Shown here: piece after piece, positions 26,733 through 36,339 of the stretch
Position numbering within the stretch: the first letter of the stretch is position 1
Layout of the letters: each line of letters begins with the position of its first letter
Assembly (NCBI RefSeq): GCF_900299525.1
Contig: NZ_OMKA01000023.1
Coordinates: forward strand, 248,001 to 312,000
Direction: 5' to 3'
Length of the DNA stretch: 64,000 bases
Origin: Aquimarina sp. Aq78
GTDB lineage: Bacteria; Bacteroidota; Bacteroidia; Flavobacteriales; Flavobacteriaceae
Translations under genes and position numbers: made by a program
The notes under the pieces: generated by a model
Told to the model about the DNA's origin: nothing
What the model saw: the letters and a program-made list of their open reading frames with translations, nothing else
The model's database searches: none

Positions 26733-29084
26733 TTGTTTAAAAACGTAAGAAACTACATAAAAACTCATCCAAAACGCTTCATAATCCTTGGAGTAGTATT
26801 GGTTATATATTACTTTTTATTACCAAGACCACTATTTAATGATCCAACTGCTACAGTAATTGAGACCAGAAGCGGAGAATTATTAGGTGCTAAAATTGCA
26901 ACCGATGGACAATGGCGTTTCCCTGAAACCGATAGTGTGCCCGAAAAATTCAAACGGTGTATCATCGCATTTGAAGATCAGCAATTTTATAGACATTTCG
27001 GATTCAACCCAGTAGCGATGGGGAAAGCAATTAGCGAAAATATTAATGCAGGTAAAGTGGTTAGAGGAGGAAGTACTATCACTCAGCAGGTTATTCGTTT
27101 GGCACGAAAAGGTAAAAAACGCACCTATTTTGAAAAATTAAAAGAATTAGTATTGGCCACACGACTGGAGTTTGGAACTTCTAAAGAAAGGGTTTTGAAA
27201 CTATACGCCTCTCATGCTCCCTTTGGTGGTAACGTAGTGGGAATCGATATGGCGGCCTGGCGTTATTTTGGTTTACCAGCTCATCAATTATCCTGGGCAG
27301 AGACCGCAACACTTGCGGTATTACCTAATGCGCCTTCCTTAATCTATCCTGGAAAAAATCAAATTAGATTATTAAAGAAAAGAAATCGATTGCTTCATAC
27401 CCTTTTAGAAGAAGAGACAATCGATTCATTAACATACGAACTATCAATAAGTGAAACATTACCCCCAAAACCTTATTTTTTGCCACAAATAGCTCCGCAT
27501 TTGTTAGAGAAATTAGCTAAAGAACATGATGGTAAAAGAGTACAAACTACAATTGATCCAATACTACAAAAACAAGTTAATCGAGTAGTTAGAAAACATC
27601 ATGAGGTATTAAAACAAAATGAAGTGCATAATATGGCAGTTTTGGTTTTAGATGTTGATACCAGAGAAGTGTTAAGTTATATAGGAAATTCACCAACCGA
27701 TAGAGCACATCAAAAAGATGTAGATATTATCCAGGCAGGGCGTAGCACAGGAAGTACATTAAAGCCATTGTTATATGCCGCAATGATGGATAAAGGCGAA
27801 TTGTTACCAGAACAATTAGTTTCTGATATCCCTACAGTAATTTCGGGATATAACCCCAAGAATTTTGATGAAGGTTATAGCGGTGCTGCTCCGGCAAATC
27901 GAGCTTTGGCACGTTCTTTAAATATACCAGCAGTTCGGTTATTGCAACAGTATGGATTGCAAAGATTTAGAGATGAGATGAATGCGTTTCGTATCAGAGA
28001 TTTGAGATATGGAGCGGACCATTATGGATTGTCATTGATTGTTGGAGGAGCAGAAGGAAATCTTTGGGATCTTAGCAAAACATATGCTGGCTTTGCGGGC
28101 ACGTTAAATCACTATCAAAGCACATCTAGTGAATATTTTACTCAAGAATTTACAGAACCAATTGTTTTGGCCGATAGAGAAGTAGACTTTGGTAAAAGCA
28201 CACAACAAAAACCAGTGTATGGTGCCGGAAGTATTTGGTTAACTTTTGAGGCTATGAAAAAAGTAAACCGACCAGAAGGTGATGAGGCCTGGGAATTCTA
28301 TGATTCTTCGAGAGAGATTGCTTGGAAAACAGGAACTAGTTTTGGTAACAGAGACGCCTGGGCAATCGGTGCCAGCCAAAAATATGTAGTAGGAATTTGG
28401 ATTGGCAATGCCGATGGAGAAGGAAGACCAGAACTCACAGGATTAAATTCGGCTGCACCCGTTTTATTTGATGTGTTTAATCTATTGCCAAAATCTAAAT
28501 GGTTCCCTGCTCCGTATGATGATCTGATTACTGTAACAGTCTGTACTAAAAGTGGTTTTCTGGCGGGTAGCAACTGCCCAACCAAACAAATGGATGTTCC
28601 TGTTTCAGGAACCAGGACCAAACCTTGCCCATATCATCAATTAGTGCACCTGGATACCGCAAAGCAATACAGAGTAAATTCTTCTTGTGAACCTGTTACC
28701 AATATCATTCATGAATCTTGGTTTGTACTACCTCCGTTACAAGAGTATTTTTTTAAAACAGGTAATGCAGATTATCGTTCTTTACCGCCTTATCGACCGG
28801 ACTGTATAAAAGAATCTCAGGAACGAATGGATTTCATCTTTCCAAAGGCCAATAGTAGTGTGTATTTACCTAAAGGATTTGATGGTAAAACCAATGAGGT
28901 AATTCTTAAAATTGCGCATACAAATCCAGAAACTCGAGTATTTTGGTATGTTGACAATGAATTTATCGGAACAACAAAGCAGTTTCATGAAATGGCTGTG
29001 GCTCCAAAACCGGGAGTACATGTTATTACTGTTTTAGACGAAAAAGGAAATGAATTAAAGCGAAAAATGGAAATCAAAGAATGA
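26733..29084 (+). CDS. pbpC: Penicillin-binding protein 1C (bifunctional glycosyltransferase/transpeptidase)
   Basis: This 783-aa class A PBP has one N-terminal membrane segment (about 16-32), then the family-specific FNDPTATVIETRSGELLGAKIA stretch broken up around residues 35-55. The GT51 glycosyltransferase has Glu81 in FEDQQFYRHFG and a GGSTITQQ motif. The transpeptidase has the SxxK nucleophile at Ser341 (STLK) in GRSTGSTLKP and KTGTS near 533. The C-terminus carries the PBP1C-specific biPBP_C domain. No ATG is available before the membrane segment; the TTG at 26733 is the first codon after an in-frame stop, so it is the likely start. It is the functional partner of the macroglobulin in many bacteria. 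Confidence 0.93.
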   Translation: MFKNVRNYIKTHPKRFIILGVVLVIYYFLLPRPLFNDPTATVIETRSGELLGAKIATDGQWRFPETDSVPEKFKRCIIAFEDQQFYRHFGFNPVAMGKAISENINAGKVVRGGSTITQQVIRLARKGKKRTYFEKLKELVLATRLEFGTSKERVLKLYASHAPFGGNVVGIDMAAWRYFGLPAHQLSWAETATLAVLPNAPSLIYPGKNQIRLLKKRNRLLHTLLEEETIDSLTYELSISETLPPKPYFLPQIAPHLLEKLAKEHDGKRVQTTIDPILQKQVNRVVRKHHEVLKQNEVHNMAVLVLDVDTREVLSYIGNSPTDRAHQKDVDIIQAGRSTGSTLKPLLYAAMMDKGELLPEQLVSDIPTVISGYNPKNFDEGYSGAAPANRALARSLNIPAVRLLQQYGLQRFRDEMNAFRIRDLRYGADHYGLSLIVGGAEGNLWDLSKTYAGFAGTLNHYQSTSSEYFTQEFTEPIVLADREVDFGKSTQQKPVYGAGSIWLTFEAMKKVNRPEGDEAWEFYDSSREIAWKTGTSFGNRDAWAIGASQKYVVGIWIGNADGEGRPELTGLNSAAPVLFDVFNLLPKSKWFPAPYDDLITVTVCTKSGFLAGSNCPTKQMDVPVSGTRTKPCPYHQLVHLDTAKQYRVNSSCEPVTNIIHESWFVLPPLQEYFFKTGNADYRSLPPYRPDCIKESQERMDFIFPKANSSVYLPKGFDGKTNEVILKIAHTNPETRVFWYVDNEFIGTTKQFHEMAVAPKPGVHVITVLDEKGNELKRKMEIKE

Positions 29085-29162
29085 TTTTGATTTAAGCCCA
29101 TAATTACTCTGCTTTTTTCCCGTAAGTAGTTAAAATACACTTGTTAATAAAAATGTAAAATA

Positions 29163-29192
29163 TTGCAATTTTGTGTTAAATTAATAAATTTG
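29163..29192 (+). promoter_or_regulatory. Predicted promoter of the secreted protease
   Basis: TTG at 29163-29165 and TAAATTTG at 29185-29192 are separated by 19 nt, a full match to the Bacteroidota consensus. It gives a leader of about 90 nt before the ATG at 29292. Confidence 0.55.
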
Positions 29193-29291
29193 TTAAATTT
29201 TGAACAGCGATCTTAGTATCTTAGAATCAACATTTTACAGACTAGCTAGCGTTAATAATTAACGTATAACTCAACTTAACTCTTAAAACCA

Positions 29292-31574
29292 ATGAAAAAT
29301 GCAATTTTATTGCTTGTCATAGCATTATGTTCAAGCATTACCGCCTATTCCCAAATAGGCCAAGGAGGAGAACCCTTGTTCTCGAATGAACGTGTTTCAA
29401 AATCAAGCCAAATTCCTGGTGTTACATTACCTAAGCTAGATATAGCAAAATTACTAAAGGAAGATGCATTAGAATCAAGTAAAGACGTACCAATGCGTTT
29501 TGCGTATGCTCATAAAACGAATCTTAATCCAAAAAATTCGGGAAAATGGTATACCAATTCAAAAGGTGATCGTTATTGGTTGATTGAGATTGAATCCAAA
29601 GGAGCACTGTCACTTAATCTCACCTTTTCGAATTTTAAAATTCCAGAGGGAGGTAAATTATTTGTCTATAACAAAGATAAATCCGATGTTCGTGGAGCAT
29701 TTACTTCTGCTAATAATAAAAACTCAAAACGATTGGGTTTAGCTCCTGTAAAAGGAGACAAAATTATAGTAGAATATTTTCAACCAGCTCTGGTAAAACA
29801 ACAACCAGATTTAAATATTTCTGCAGTTGCCCATGATTATAAAGGAATAATGAGCATGGCAAAAGGCTTTGGTAGTTCTGGATCTTGTAATAATAATGTA
29901 GCTTGTGCCGAGGGAGATCCCTGGAGAGATCAGATTAGATCTGTTGCGCTGGTGATACTAGGAAACGGAACCAGATGGTGCTCTGGGTCTTTAGTTAATA
30001 ACACTGCTAATAACGGGACACCATATTTTTTAACTGCAAACCACTGTACTTCTGGTCAGACAGTAACCAACTGGGTTTTTGTATTTAATTATGATTCCCC
30101 TGGATGTAGCAATTCAGACGGGTCAACAAGTCAATCTATATCTGGTTCGCAGACAATGGATAGCGGTTCAAGTTCTGATTATGCATTATTAAAACTTTCT
30201 TCTACACCACCTTCAAGTTATAATGTTTATTATTCGGGATGGGATGCAACAGGAAGTACTCCTACTCAAACTACAGGTATTCATCATCCGGCAGGAGATG
30301 TTAAAAAAATATCATTTGATAATGATGCACCTACAATCTCTGGTTATGGAGGTGCTAGTGGTACAACTCACTGGAGAGTTCTTGATTGGGATGATGGAAC
30401 TACTGAAGGAGGATCTTCGGGTTCAGGATTATTTGATCAAAACAAAAGAATAGTTGGTCAGTTACACGGTGGTGGTGCTGCTTGTGGAAATAATAGTTCA
30501 GATTGGTATGGTCGTTTGTCTGTAACCTATCCAAATATTTGTCAGTGGCTGGCTCCTGGATGTACTACCAAAATAGTGAATGGATATAACCCTGGCAGTG
30601 GTGGAGACACACAGGCGCCTTCTGCTCCTGCTGGATTAAGTGCTTCTAATGTTGCAGCAACCTCTGTGTCACTTTCCTGGACTGCTGCTACCGATAACGT
30701 AGGTGTAACTGGGTATGATGTGTATCAAGGTAATTCAATAGCCACATCGGTAACCGGTACTTCAGCAAACATTACCGGATTAACGGCTAATACAGCATAT
30801 CAATTTAGAGTAAAGGCCAAAGATGCAGCTGGAAACATTTCTGGATTTAGTAATACAGTTAATGTAACCACTACAGGTGGTGGTGGAGTTACCTATTGTT
30901 CTGCAAATGGAAATAATGCTTCTGAAGAATATATCAGTAGGGTTCAAATAGGATCTATTGATAAAACTTCTACCGCTGGAAGCGGAGGATATAGTGATTT
31001 TACATCAGAATCGACAAATCTATCTAAAGGAAGTTCAACTACGATTACGGTAACACCTACCTGGACAGGCACAACATATAGTGAAGCATATAGAGTCTGG
31101 ATAGATTATAATCAAGATGGTGATTTTACAGATGCCGGAGAACAAGTCTGGACACAATCTGCAACTCAAAACGCAACCGTAAGCGGAAGCTTTACAGTGC
31201 CGTCATCTGCTACCAATGGAACTACTAGAATGCGAGTTATTATGAGATATAATACATCTCCTTCTTCTTGTGGATCATTTAATTATGGCGAAGTCGAAGA
31301 TTATACTGTTGTGATTGGTGGATCACTAACTGCTAAACAAAATAATAATGTAACACTTTATCCTAATCCGGCTAGAGATATACTTAATATATCTTTCAAT
31401 ACAGAATCAAAAGAAATCTCGTATTCTGTAATAGATATTTTAGGAAAGACAATTATCTCAATATCAGGTGAAAATAAATCCACTATAGATGTTGGGCATT
31501 TGAAACAAGGAATTTATTTTCTGAAATTCACAGATGGAAATAATCAATATACTAAACGTTTTGTAAAGCGATAA
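29292..31574 (+). CDS. T9SS-secreted lysyl-endopeptidase-like serine protease
   Basis: This 760-aa protein has a signal peptide (about 20 residues, ending TAYSQ), a pro-region (to about 200), and a trypsin-fold S1 protease domain close to lysyl endopeptidase. The catalytic triad is readable: His251 in TANHCT, Asp296 in SSSDYALLKL and Ser376 in GGSSGSGLF. A fibronectin type III domain follows (about 440-530), then a GEVED domain (about 535-675, with DYNQDGDFTDAGE and YGEVEDY). The last ~75 residues are a T9SS type A sorting domain (LYPNPARDILNI, KQGIYFLKF). It should be secreted and probably degrades extracellular protein. Its own promoter and terminator make it a single-gene unit. Confidence 0.92.
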   Translation: MKNAILLLVIALCSSITAYSQIGQGGEPLFSNERVSKSSQIPGVTLPKLDIAKLLKEDALESSKDVPMRFAYAHKTNLNPKNSGKWYTNSKGDRYWLIEIESKGALSLNLTFSNFKIPEGGKLFVYNKDKSDVRGAFTSANNKNSKRLGLAPVKGDKIIVEYFQPALVKQQPDLNISAVAHDYKGIMSMAKGFGSSGSCNNNVACAEGDPWRDQIRSVALVILGNGTRWCSGSLVNNTANNGTPYFLTANHCTSGQTVTNWVFVFNYDSPGCSNSDGSTSQSISGSQTMDSGSSSDYALLKLSSTPPSSYNVYYSGWDATGSTPTQTTGIHHPAGDVKKISFDNDAPTISGYGGASGTTHWRVLDWDDGTTEGGSSGSGLFDQNKRIVGQLHGGGAACGNNSSDWYGRLSVTYPNICQWLAPGCTTKIVNGYNPGSGGDTQAPSAPAGLSASNVAATSVSLSWTAATDNVGVTGYDVYQGNSIATSVTGTSANITGLTANTAYQFRVKAKDAAGNISGFSNTVNVTTTGGGGVTYCSANGNNASEEYISRVQIGSIDKTSTAGSGGYSDFTSESTNLSKGSSTTITVTPTWTGTTYSEAYRVWIDYNQDGDFTDAGEQVWTQSATQNATVSGSFTVPSSATNGTTRMRVIMRYNTSPSSCGSFNYGEVEDYTVVIGGSLTAKQNNNVTLYPNPARDILNISFNTESKEISYSVIDILGKTIISISGENKSTIDVGHLKQGIYFLKFTDGNNQYTKRFVKR

Positions 31575-31610
31575 AGTCAAACTAAAGCTAGCTAGTACGT
31601 AAAATACTGA

Positions 31611-31656
31611 AAAAAGAGTGGGATTCCTGAATGTAATCAGGAGCTCCACTCTTTTT
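31611..31656. terminator. Bidirectional terminator between protease and YciI-like gene
   Basis: An 11-bp outer stem (31611-31621 with 31646-31656), with A-run and T-run ends, encloses a second TCCTGA/TCAGGA stem. It lies between convergent genes and can serve both. Confidence 0.85.
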
Positions 31657-31666
31657 AAATTTATAC

Positions 31667-32173
31667 TTATCTCAAAGGAAATCCTTTTGCTGCCCACCAA
31701 GGATGTATTTCGATCATTAAACGCCCGGATTTTACCATAGGATCCATATTAGCCAGACTATCTGCCATTTTTTGTGTTGGTGTATTGTAAATTGTGATTC
31801 CACGAATATCACCATCATCCCCAAAAGGCCCCGAAATATCAGCATACCCTTCTTTATACATTTTACCAAGATGACCAAGATGTAATTTTTGTAAACTATC
31901 TGCTTCTTCCTTACTTTGAGAACGATTGGGGCCTTTTTTTAAGAAAGCAATAAAATATTGTTGCATAATCACGGTATCACCAGTTTCTTCATCTATGTAG
32001 TCAAAGATCTTAAACCCGTTTTCTTTTAATTTTTCCTTGATTGATTTTACTGAAGGTTTTATTTCTTCGGTAACTCCTTTTGTATCCTTCGATTGCAGCG
32101 TGCTTTCTTCTTTAGGTTGTTGCTTACAAGAGAAAAGGGATAGTAAAGCGAAAAATATGAGTAGTTTTTTCAT
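31667..32173 (-). CDS. YciI-related domain lipoprotein
   Basis: This 168-aa protein has a lipoprotein signal with Cys16 (LFSCKQQ), a charged linker (20-65) and a YciI-like domain (about 70-165): QQYFIAFLKKGPNRSQ, a HLGHLGKMYKEGYADISGPFG stretch and a DPMVKSGRLMIEIHPWW end. YciI proteins are small alpha-beta barrels of mostly unknown function; the His in HLGHL is the usual candidate active residue. Export as a lipoprotein is less usual for the fold but occurs in Bacteroidota. Confidence 0.8.
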   Translation of the reverse strand: MKKLLIFFALLSLFSCKQQPKEESTLQSKDTKGVTEEIKPSVKSIKEKLKENGFKIFDYIDEETGDTVIMQQYFIAFLKKGPNRSQSKEEADSLQKLHLGHLGKMYKEGYADISGPFGDDGDIRGITIYNTPTQKMADSLANMDPMVKSGRLMIEIHPWWAAKGFPLR

Positions 32174-32262
32174 TTCAATGAATTATTTAGTCATTTCTGA
32201 GGTTAAAATAAAGAATTTTACTTGAATTTGGTAGTGTTACCAATTTAGTAACTAAAATAGAA

Positions 32263-33984
32263 TTAGATGGTAATTTTAAATGTGGTGCCTTTACCAAGAG
32301 CACTATCTACCTGAACCTTAGCATTATTCATGTCTAAAAAATCTTTGGTAATCATTAAACCTATACCTGTACTACTTTCTCCTCCGGTACCTTCTTTTTT
32401 ATGTGTGGTATTGTATTCAAAAAGTCTTTTTAATTCATGAGGGTTCATACCGATTCCTGTGTCTTCAATTTCAATGAGATGTTTGGTTTTGGTTTGAAGT
32501 AGTCGTATTTGAATTTCTCCTCCTTTTTGAGTGTATTTTATAGCATTAGAAATGATATTTCTTAAACTAGCTAAAATCATGTTCTTATCTGCATGAATAT
32601 AAGTGTCATTGGTAAAGTAATGTGTAGAAAATTTTAGATTTTTCAGATTTATAATAGGCTGAAAATATTCAGTGATATTTTCAAATAATTCGGTAATACT
32701 AAATAAAGATTTTTCTGGTTTTAACGCTAATAAATCATTTTTAGACCAACTAATAAGGTTTTCTAAAGTAAAATGAATAGAGTTGGTGTTTTGCTCAATA
32801 GATTTTATAATTTCCTTCAATTGAGTTTTGTCATAATTCTCAAAATCTTCCAGTACTAGTTTTAGAAGAACGTCCATGGTTCCTATTCCTCCTCTTACAT
32901 CATGAGATATTAAGGACAGGAATTTTGACTTCATGATATTAAGTTGCGTTAGCTGAGTGTTTCTTTTAGAGAACAAATAAAAAAGCAATACAAGTAAAGA
33001 GGTGAATACTATTCCTGCTATTAGAATGATTAAAGGATAAGCTGTTCTTTCATTTTTTATATACGTACTTGTAGGATCAGCGACCAACACCCATTTTTTC
33101 CCCCATAAAACTGGTAAATCAAATTGATGGTTGAAATTGATTTGGGTATTGACCTGTGCAGATTGATAGGTGAATAAGGTGTCTTTAGAGGTTTCATTTT
33201 TTTGGTTGAGCAACATCACCTGGATTTCTTTAGGTATATTGGCGTTATTAGCAGCTTCAAAGATTTTCGAAAATTTAAAAACCCCAAGTACAAACCCTTT
33301 AAGATTTTCTGGATTATAGTTTTTTTCAGACTTATTTTCATTAAAAATAGGTAGAAAAGCTAAGCATCCTTCTGGGTTTGTTTTTTCTTGTACTAGTTTT
33401 ATATTTCCACTGATAAGAGGTTTGCCCATTAGCCGTGAGGATTTTAGAGTGTTATATCGCTCTTTTTCTGAAGCCAAATCATATCCGAAAGCATTTTTGT
33501 TTTTTGTGAGAGGATCAACATAGTAAACAGGAAAATATTCTTTTCTGATTTTTGCATTTATCAATTGATTAAAACTGTCTTTTTCTGTAAACCTAAAATC
33601 AGAAAATTCTTGTTGATGATTTTTTTCATAAAGAGATCTCATTTCATGTTTTACCCAGGGAATCCATTCTAAAGCCAAAAAGCTACTATTTCTTTTACGT
33701 ATAGACTGGGATTCTGTGATAAATGTTTGATAACTAGGGTTTTTGTTTGATTTAAATAATGTAGATAGGGTATGTAAAGATTCTAGGTTTAACTCAAATT
33801 CTCTGTGAAGAGATGCTGCAAATTGATCAACTTCATTCTTGAATTTTATTTCAATTTTTTTTTGCTCAAGTATATAATAAGATCTTGCTAGAAGTATGGA
33901 GAGTGATAACCCTATAGCCCAAATAACAGGAATACAATATTTAGAATCAATAAGAGACTTTAAATAATATTGTTTTCTTTTCAT
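32263..33984 (-). CDS. CHASE-domain sensor histidine kinase
   Basis: This 573-aa kinase has a membrane segment at about 15-35, a periplasmic CHASE ligand-binding domain (about 40-290: SFLALEWIPWVKHEMR and the KNAFGYDLASEKER motif), a second membrane segment (about 315-335), a HisKA domain with phospho-His near residue 360 (LISHDVRGG) and a HATPase domain with N box (NIISNAIKYT), DTGIGM and GIGLMI motifs. No response regulator is adjacent on this strand; the single-domain regulator at 35838 is on the opposite strand. The ligand of the CHASE domain is unknown. Confidence 0.9.
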   Translation of the reverse strand: MKRKQYYLKSLIDSKYCIPVIWAIGLSLSILLARSYYILEQKKIEIKFKNEVDQFAASLHREFELNLESLHTLSTLFKSNKNPSYQTFITESQSIRKRNSSFLALEWIPWVKHEMRSLYEKNHQQEFSDFRFTEKDSFNQLINAKIRKEYFPVYYVDPLTKNKNAFGYDLASEKERYNTLKSSRLMGKPLISGNIKLVQEKTNPEGCLAFLPIFNENKSEKNYNPENLKGFVLGVFKFSKIFEAANNANIPKEIQVMLLNQKNETSKDTLFTYQSAQVNTQINFNHQFDLPVLWGKKWVLVADPTSTYIKNERTAYPLIILIAGIVFTSLLVLLFYLFSKRNTQLTQLNIMKSKFLSLISHDVRGGIGTMDVLLKLVLEDFENYDKTQLKEIIKSIEQNTNSIHFTLENLISWSKNDLLALKPEKSLFSITELFENITEYFQPIINLKNLKFSTHYFTNDTYIHADKNMILASLRNIISNAIKYTQKGGEIQIRLLQTKTKHLIEIEDTGIGMNPHELKRLFEYNTTHKKEGTGGESSTGIGLMITKDFLDMNNAKVQVDSALGKGTTFKITI

Positions 33985-34395
33985 AATTTTTTAGAAGCTC
34001 AATAAACCTTTTATATTAATGGGATTGTAGCAGTAAAAAGAAAGAACTCTTCAGGTGTTTTAAAAAGGGATATAAGCTTCTGAATTCTTAATAGGGGGTA
34101 ATTTTCTTAATAGGGATAATTTAAAGATAGTAATTATTATGTGGATTATGATTAATAGAAGGTGTAAATTTTATTTTTTTTATTATTGACTTACAGTTGT
34201 TTATGTTGAGTTATTATAGTAACTTTAATACAAACATTATATCCCGATTACCCTCTAATGTTTTACCTTACCCTGAGACTGGTTTTTTAATATCTAAATA
34301 TTAAAAAAGAAATAACTACAATGATAGTTTTATTAGGCTACCTCATTAGTAAACTCCAATGTCAAAATTTCATATAATACTGTAATGATAATACG
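33985..34395. other. Intergenic region between two divergent kinase genes
   Basis: This is 411 nt. It holds two tandem copies of TTCTTAATAGGG plus TAATTT (34085-34104 and 34104-34122) and an AT-rich 11-bp inverted repeat (34283-34293 with 34298-34308). It must contain the promoters of both kinases, but I could not place a full consensus promoter. Confidence 0.5.
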
Positions 34396-35841
34396 ATGAA
34401 AACAAGTTCTGTATATATAAAAAAAAATGTACTAAATAATGATCTTATCACAATAGTAAATGATAATGGATATTTTGTTGAGTCAAACCCTCAATGGTCT
34501 GTTTTACTAGGGTATGGCAAAAAGGAATTGTTAAGTATTCCTTATTTAACTTTGGTGCATTATGAAGATAGGAGTAAAGCCAAACAGGCAATCGAGCGTC
34601 GACTGCAAACTTCTAATTCTGAGCCATTCAAGATTAGGCTTATTAGTAAAATGGGTGATATTATATGGTTTGAATGGATTATAACCAAAATAGGATATGA
34701 AGAAGGGTTTTTGCTAATTGCAAAAGATATAACTCAAAAAAAATTAGAAAAATCTTCTGTAGAAGCAGATTTAATTGCTTTAAAGCTTAAAAATAGACAA
34801 TTAGAAGATCTATTTAACCTAAGTCAGGATTTAATAACCATTTCAAATCCTGAAGGGTATTTTACCAAATTAAACCCACAATGGAGTAAAACTTTAGGGT
34901 ATACCGAAACAGAGTTAATGGATAGTCCTTATTTAACATTTGTTCATCCAGATGATCGACAAAATACTGTTGCAGAAGCCGCAAAACAATTTGATGGCAC
35001 TACTATATTTAATTTTAGGAATAGATACCTTACTAAAACAGGAGAAATTGTTTGGTTAGATTGGAATGCCACCGCATTGGATCATACTGGAGAAGTATTT
35101 GGAATTGCCAGAGATATTACAAAAGCAATCAGACAAGAACAAAAAATAGAAGCGACATTACAAGAATTGATAGCAAAAAATAAGCAATTAGAGGACTATG
35201 CCTATATTACTTCTCATAACTTAAGATCTCCAGTTGCTAATATCTTTATGCTTACCAAATTTTTAGAGGACAGTACTCTTACAAAAGAACAAATGAACTA
35301 TACCGACATGATCAAAAATTCTGCAGAAGTACTTAATAAAACAATGAAAGATTTGATAAATGTGGTGCAGATTAATGAATCTACTGATATGACTATTCAA
35401 AATATCTCTCTTCAAGAAACATGTATTGAGGTAAAAAGGCAATTAAGTGCAAAAATCATGGAGACTCAGGCAAAAATCATTACTAATTTTGAAATTGAAG
35501 AAATTTCTTATTCGATTGCTTATCTAAGAAGTATATTTCTTAATCTTATTTCAAACTCTCTAAAATATTGCTCTTCTAAAAGAAAGCCTGTCATTTATAT
35601 TTCTTCAGAAAAAATAAATAATAGAGTTCAACTAATATTTAGAGATAATGGTTTGGGGATTGATTTAAATAAATATGGAGACAAAGTGTTTGGGTTTAGA
35701 AAAACGTTTCATAAAAATGCTAATGCCAAAGGGTTGGGGCTTTTTATAATCAAATCTCAAATTGAAGCCTTAAAAGGAACAATAGCCATTGATAGCGAGC
35801 TTGATAAAGGAACTAAATTCACTATAAATATTGTGTTATGA
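34396..35841 (+). CDS. PAS-PAS histidine kinase
   Basis: This 481-aa cytoplasmic kinase lacks membrane segments. Two PAS domains (about 15-115 and 140-245) share the same SNPQWS and PYLTxVHxDDR pattern, suggesting an internal duplication. A HisKA-like helix with His274 (YITSHNLRSP) and a HATPase domain (NLISNSLKYC, DNGLGID, GLGLFII) follow. The SHNLRSP motif is typical of Bacteroidota PAS kinases paired with single-domain regulators. It overlaps the response-regulator gene by 4 nt, so the two are a translation-coupled pair. The signal sensed is unknown. Confidence 0.9.
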   Translation: MKTSSVYIKKNVLNNDLITIVNDNGYFVESNPQWSVLLGYGKKELLSIPYLTLVHYEDRSKAKQAIERRLQTSNSEPFKIRLISKMGDIIWFEWIITKIGYEEGFLLIAKDITQKKLEKSSVEADLIALKLKNRQLEDLFNLSQDLITISNPEGYFTKLNPQWSKTLGYTETELMDSPYLTFVHPDDRQNTVAEAAKQFDGTTIFNFRNRYLTKTGEIVWLDWNATALDHTGEVFGIARDITKAIRQEQKIEATLQELIAKNKQLEDYAYITSHNLRSPVANIFMLTKFLEDSTLTKEQMNYTDMIKNSAEVLNKTMKDLINVVQINESTDMTIQNISLQETCIEVKRQLSAKIMETQAKIITNFEIEEISYSIAYLRSIFLNLISNSLKYCSSKRKPVIYISSEKINNRVQLIFRDNGLGIDLNKYGDKVFGFRKTFHKNANAKGLGLFIIKSQIEALKGTIAIDSELDKGTKFTINIVL

Positions 35842-36239
35842 TTAAGGAGAACCATATTTTATGTCTTATAGATGATGATAATATTCATCAGTTTATTATA
35901 AAAAAGATTGTACATAAGCTTAGTCCTAATCAAAAACTACTTGTGTTTTCTAATGGAGAAGAGGGGATTAATTTCATAAGATCAACAATAGGAAAAATAG
36001 AGAAGTTACCAGATTTAATTTTACTGGATATAAATATGCCCGTTATGGATGGATGGGGATTTTTAGATGAGTTTATTACAATCACTCCAGATATAAAGAA
36101 AGAGATTATTATCTATATCTTATCATCATCAGAAAACCCTACAGATAAAGAAAGAGCTAAAAAATTTGAATTAGTTTCTGGATATCTAATTAAACCCATT
36201 AATGAAGAACAATTAGAGTCATTATTAGAAAACGTCTGA
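35838..36239 (+). CDS. Single-domain response regulator
   Basis: This 133-aa CheY-like receiver domain has the acidic pair in LIDDDN (13-18 region), the phospho-acceptor Asp64 in LILLDINMPVMDG, the Ser/Thr in YILSSS and the Lys in LIKPI near the end. There is no output domain, so it probably acts by protein interaction or in a phosphorelay. Its start overlaps the PAS kinase stop by 4 nt. Confidence 0.92.
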   Translation: MIKENHILCLIDDDNIHQFIIKKIVHKLSPNQKLLVFSNGEEGINFIRSTIGKIEKLPDLILLDINMPVMDGWGFLDEFITITPDIKKEIIIYILSSSENPTDKERAKKFELVSGYLIKPINEEQLESLLENV

Positions 36240-36265
36240 TATAGTGCACTAGGTTTTCTATTACT

Positions 36266-36317
36266 ATCAAATACAATATATGTTTGATGGAGTTATCAAA
36301 CATATATTGTATTTGAT
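36266..36317. repeat. Perfect 23-bp inverted repeat between convergent genes
   Basis: Arms at 36266-36288 and 36295-36317 are exact reverse complements with a 6-nt GGAGTT loop. One G-U and one C-G pair extend the RNA stem by two. It has no T-run, so it is not a textbook terminator. It lies between the response-regulator stop and the end of the convergent outer-membrane gene, so a 3'-end hairpin or transcription barrier is possible. Confidence 0.8.
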
Positions 36318-36339
36318 GGGAGTTATTCTATACCAAATA

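Noticed and set aside
34283..34308. 11-bp AT-only inverted repeat in the kinase intergenic region
   Set aside because: Considered as terminator or operator, but it consists only of A and T and no gene ends there; chance is likely in such AT-rich DNA.
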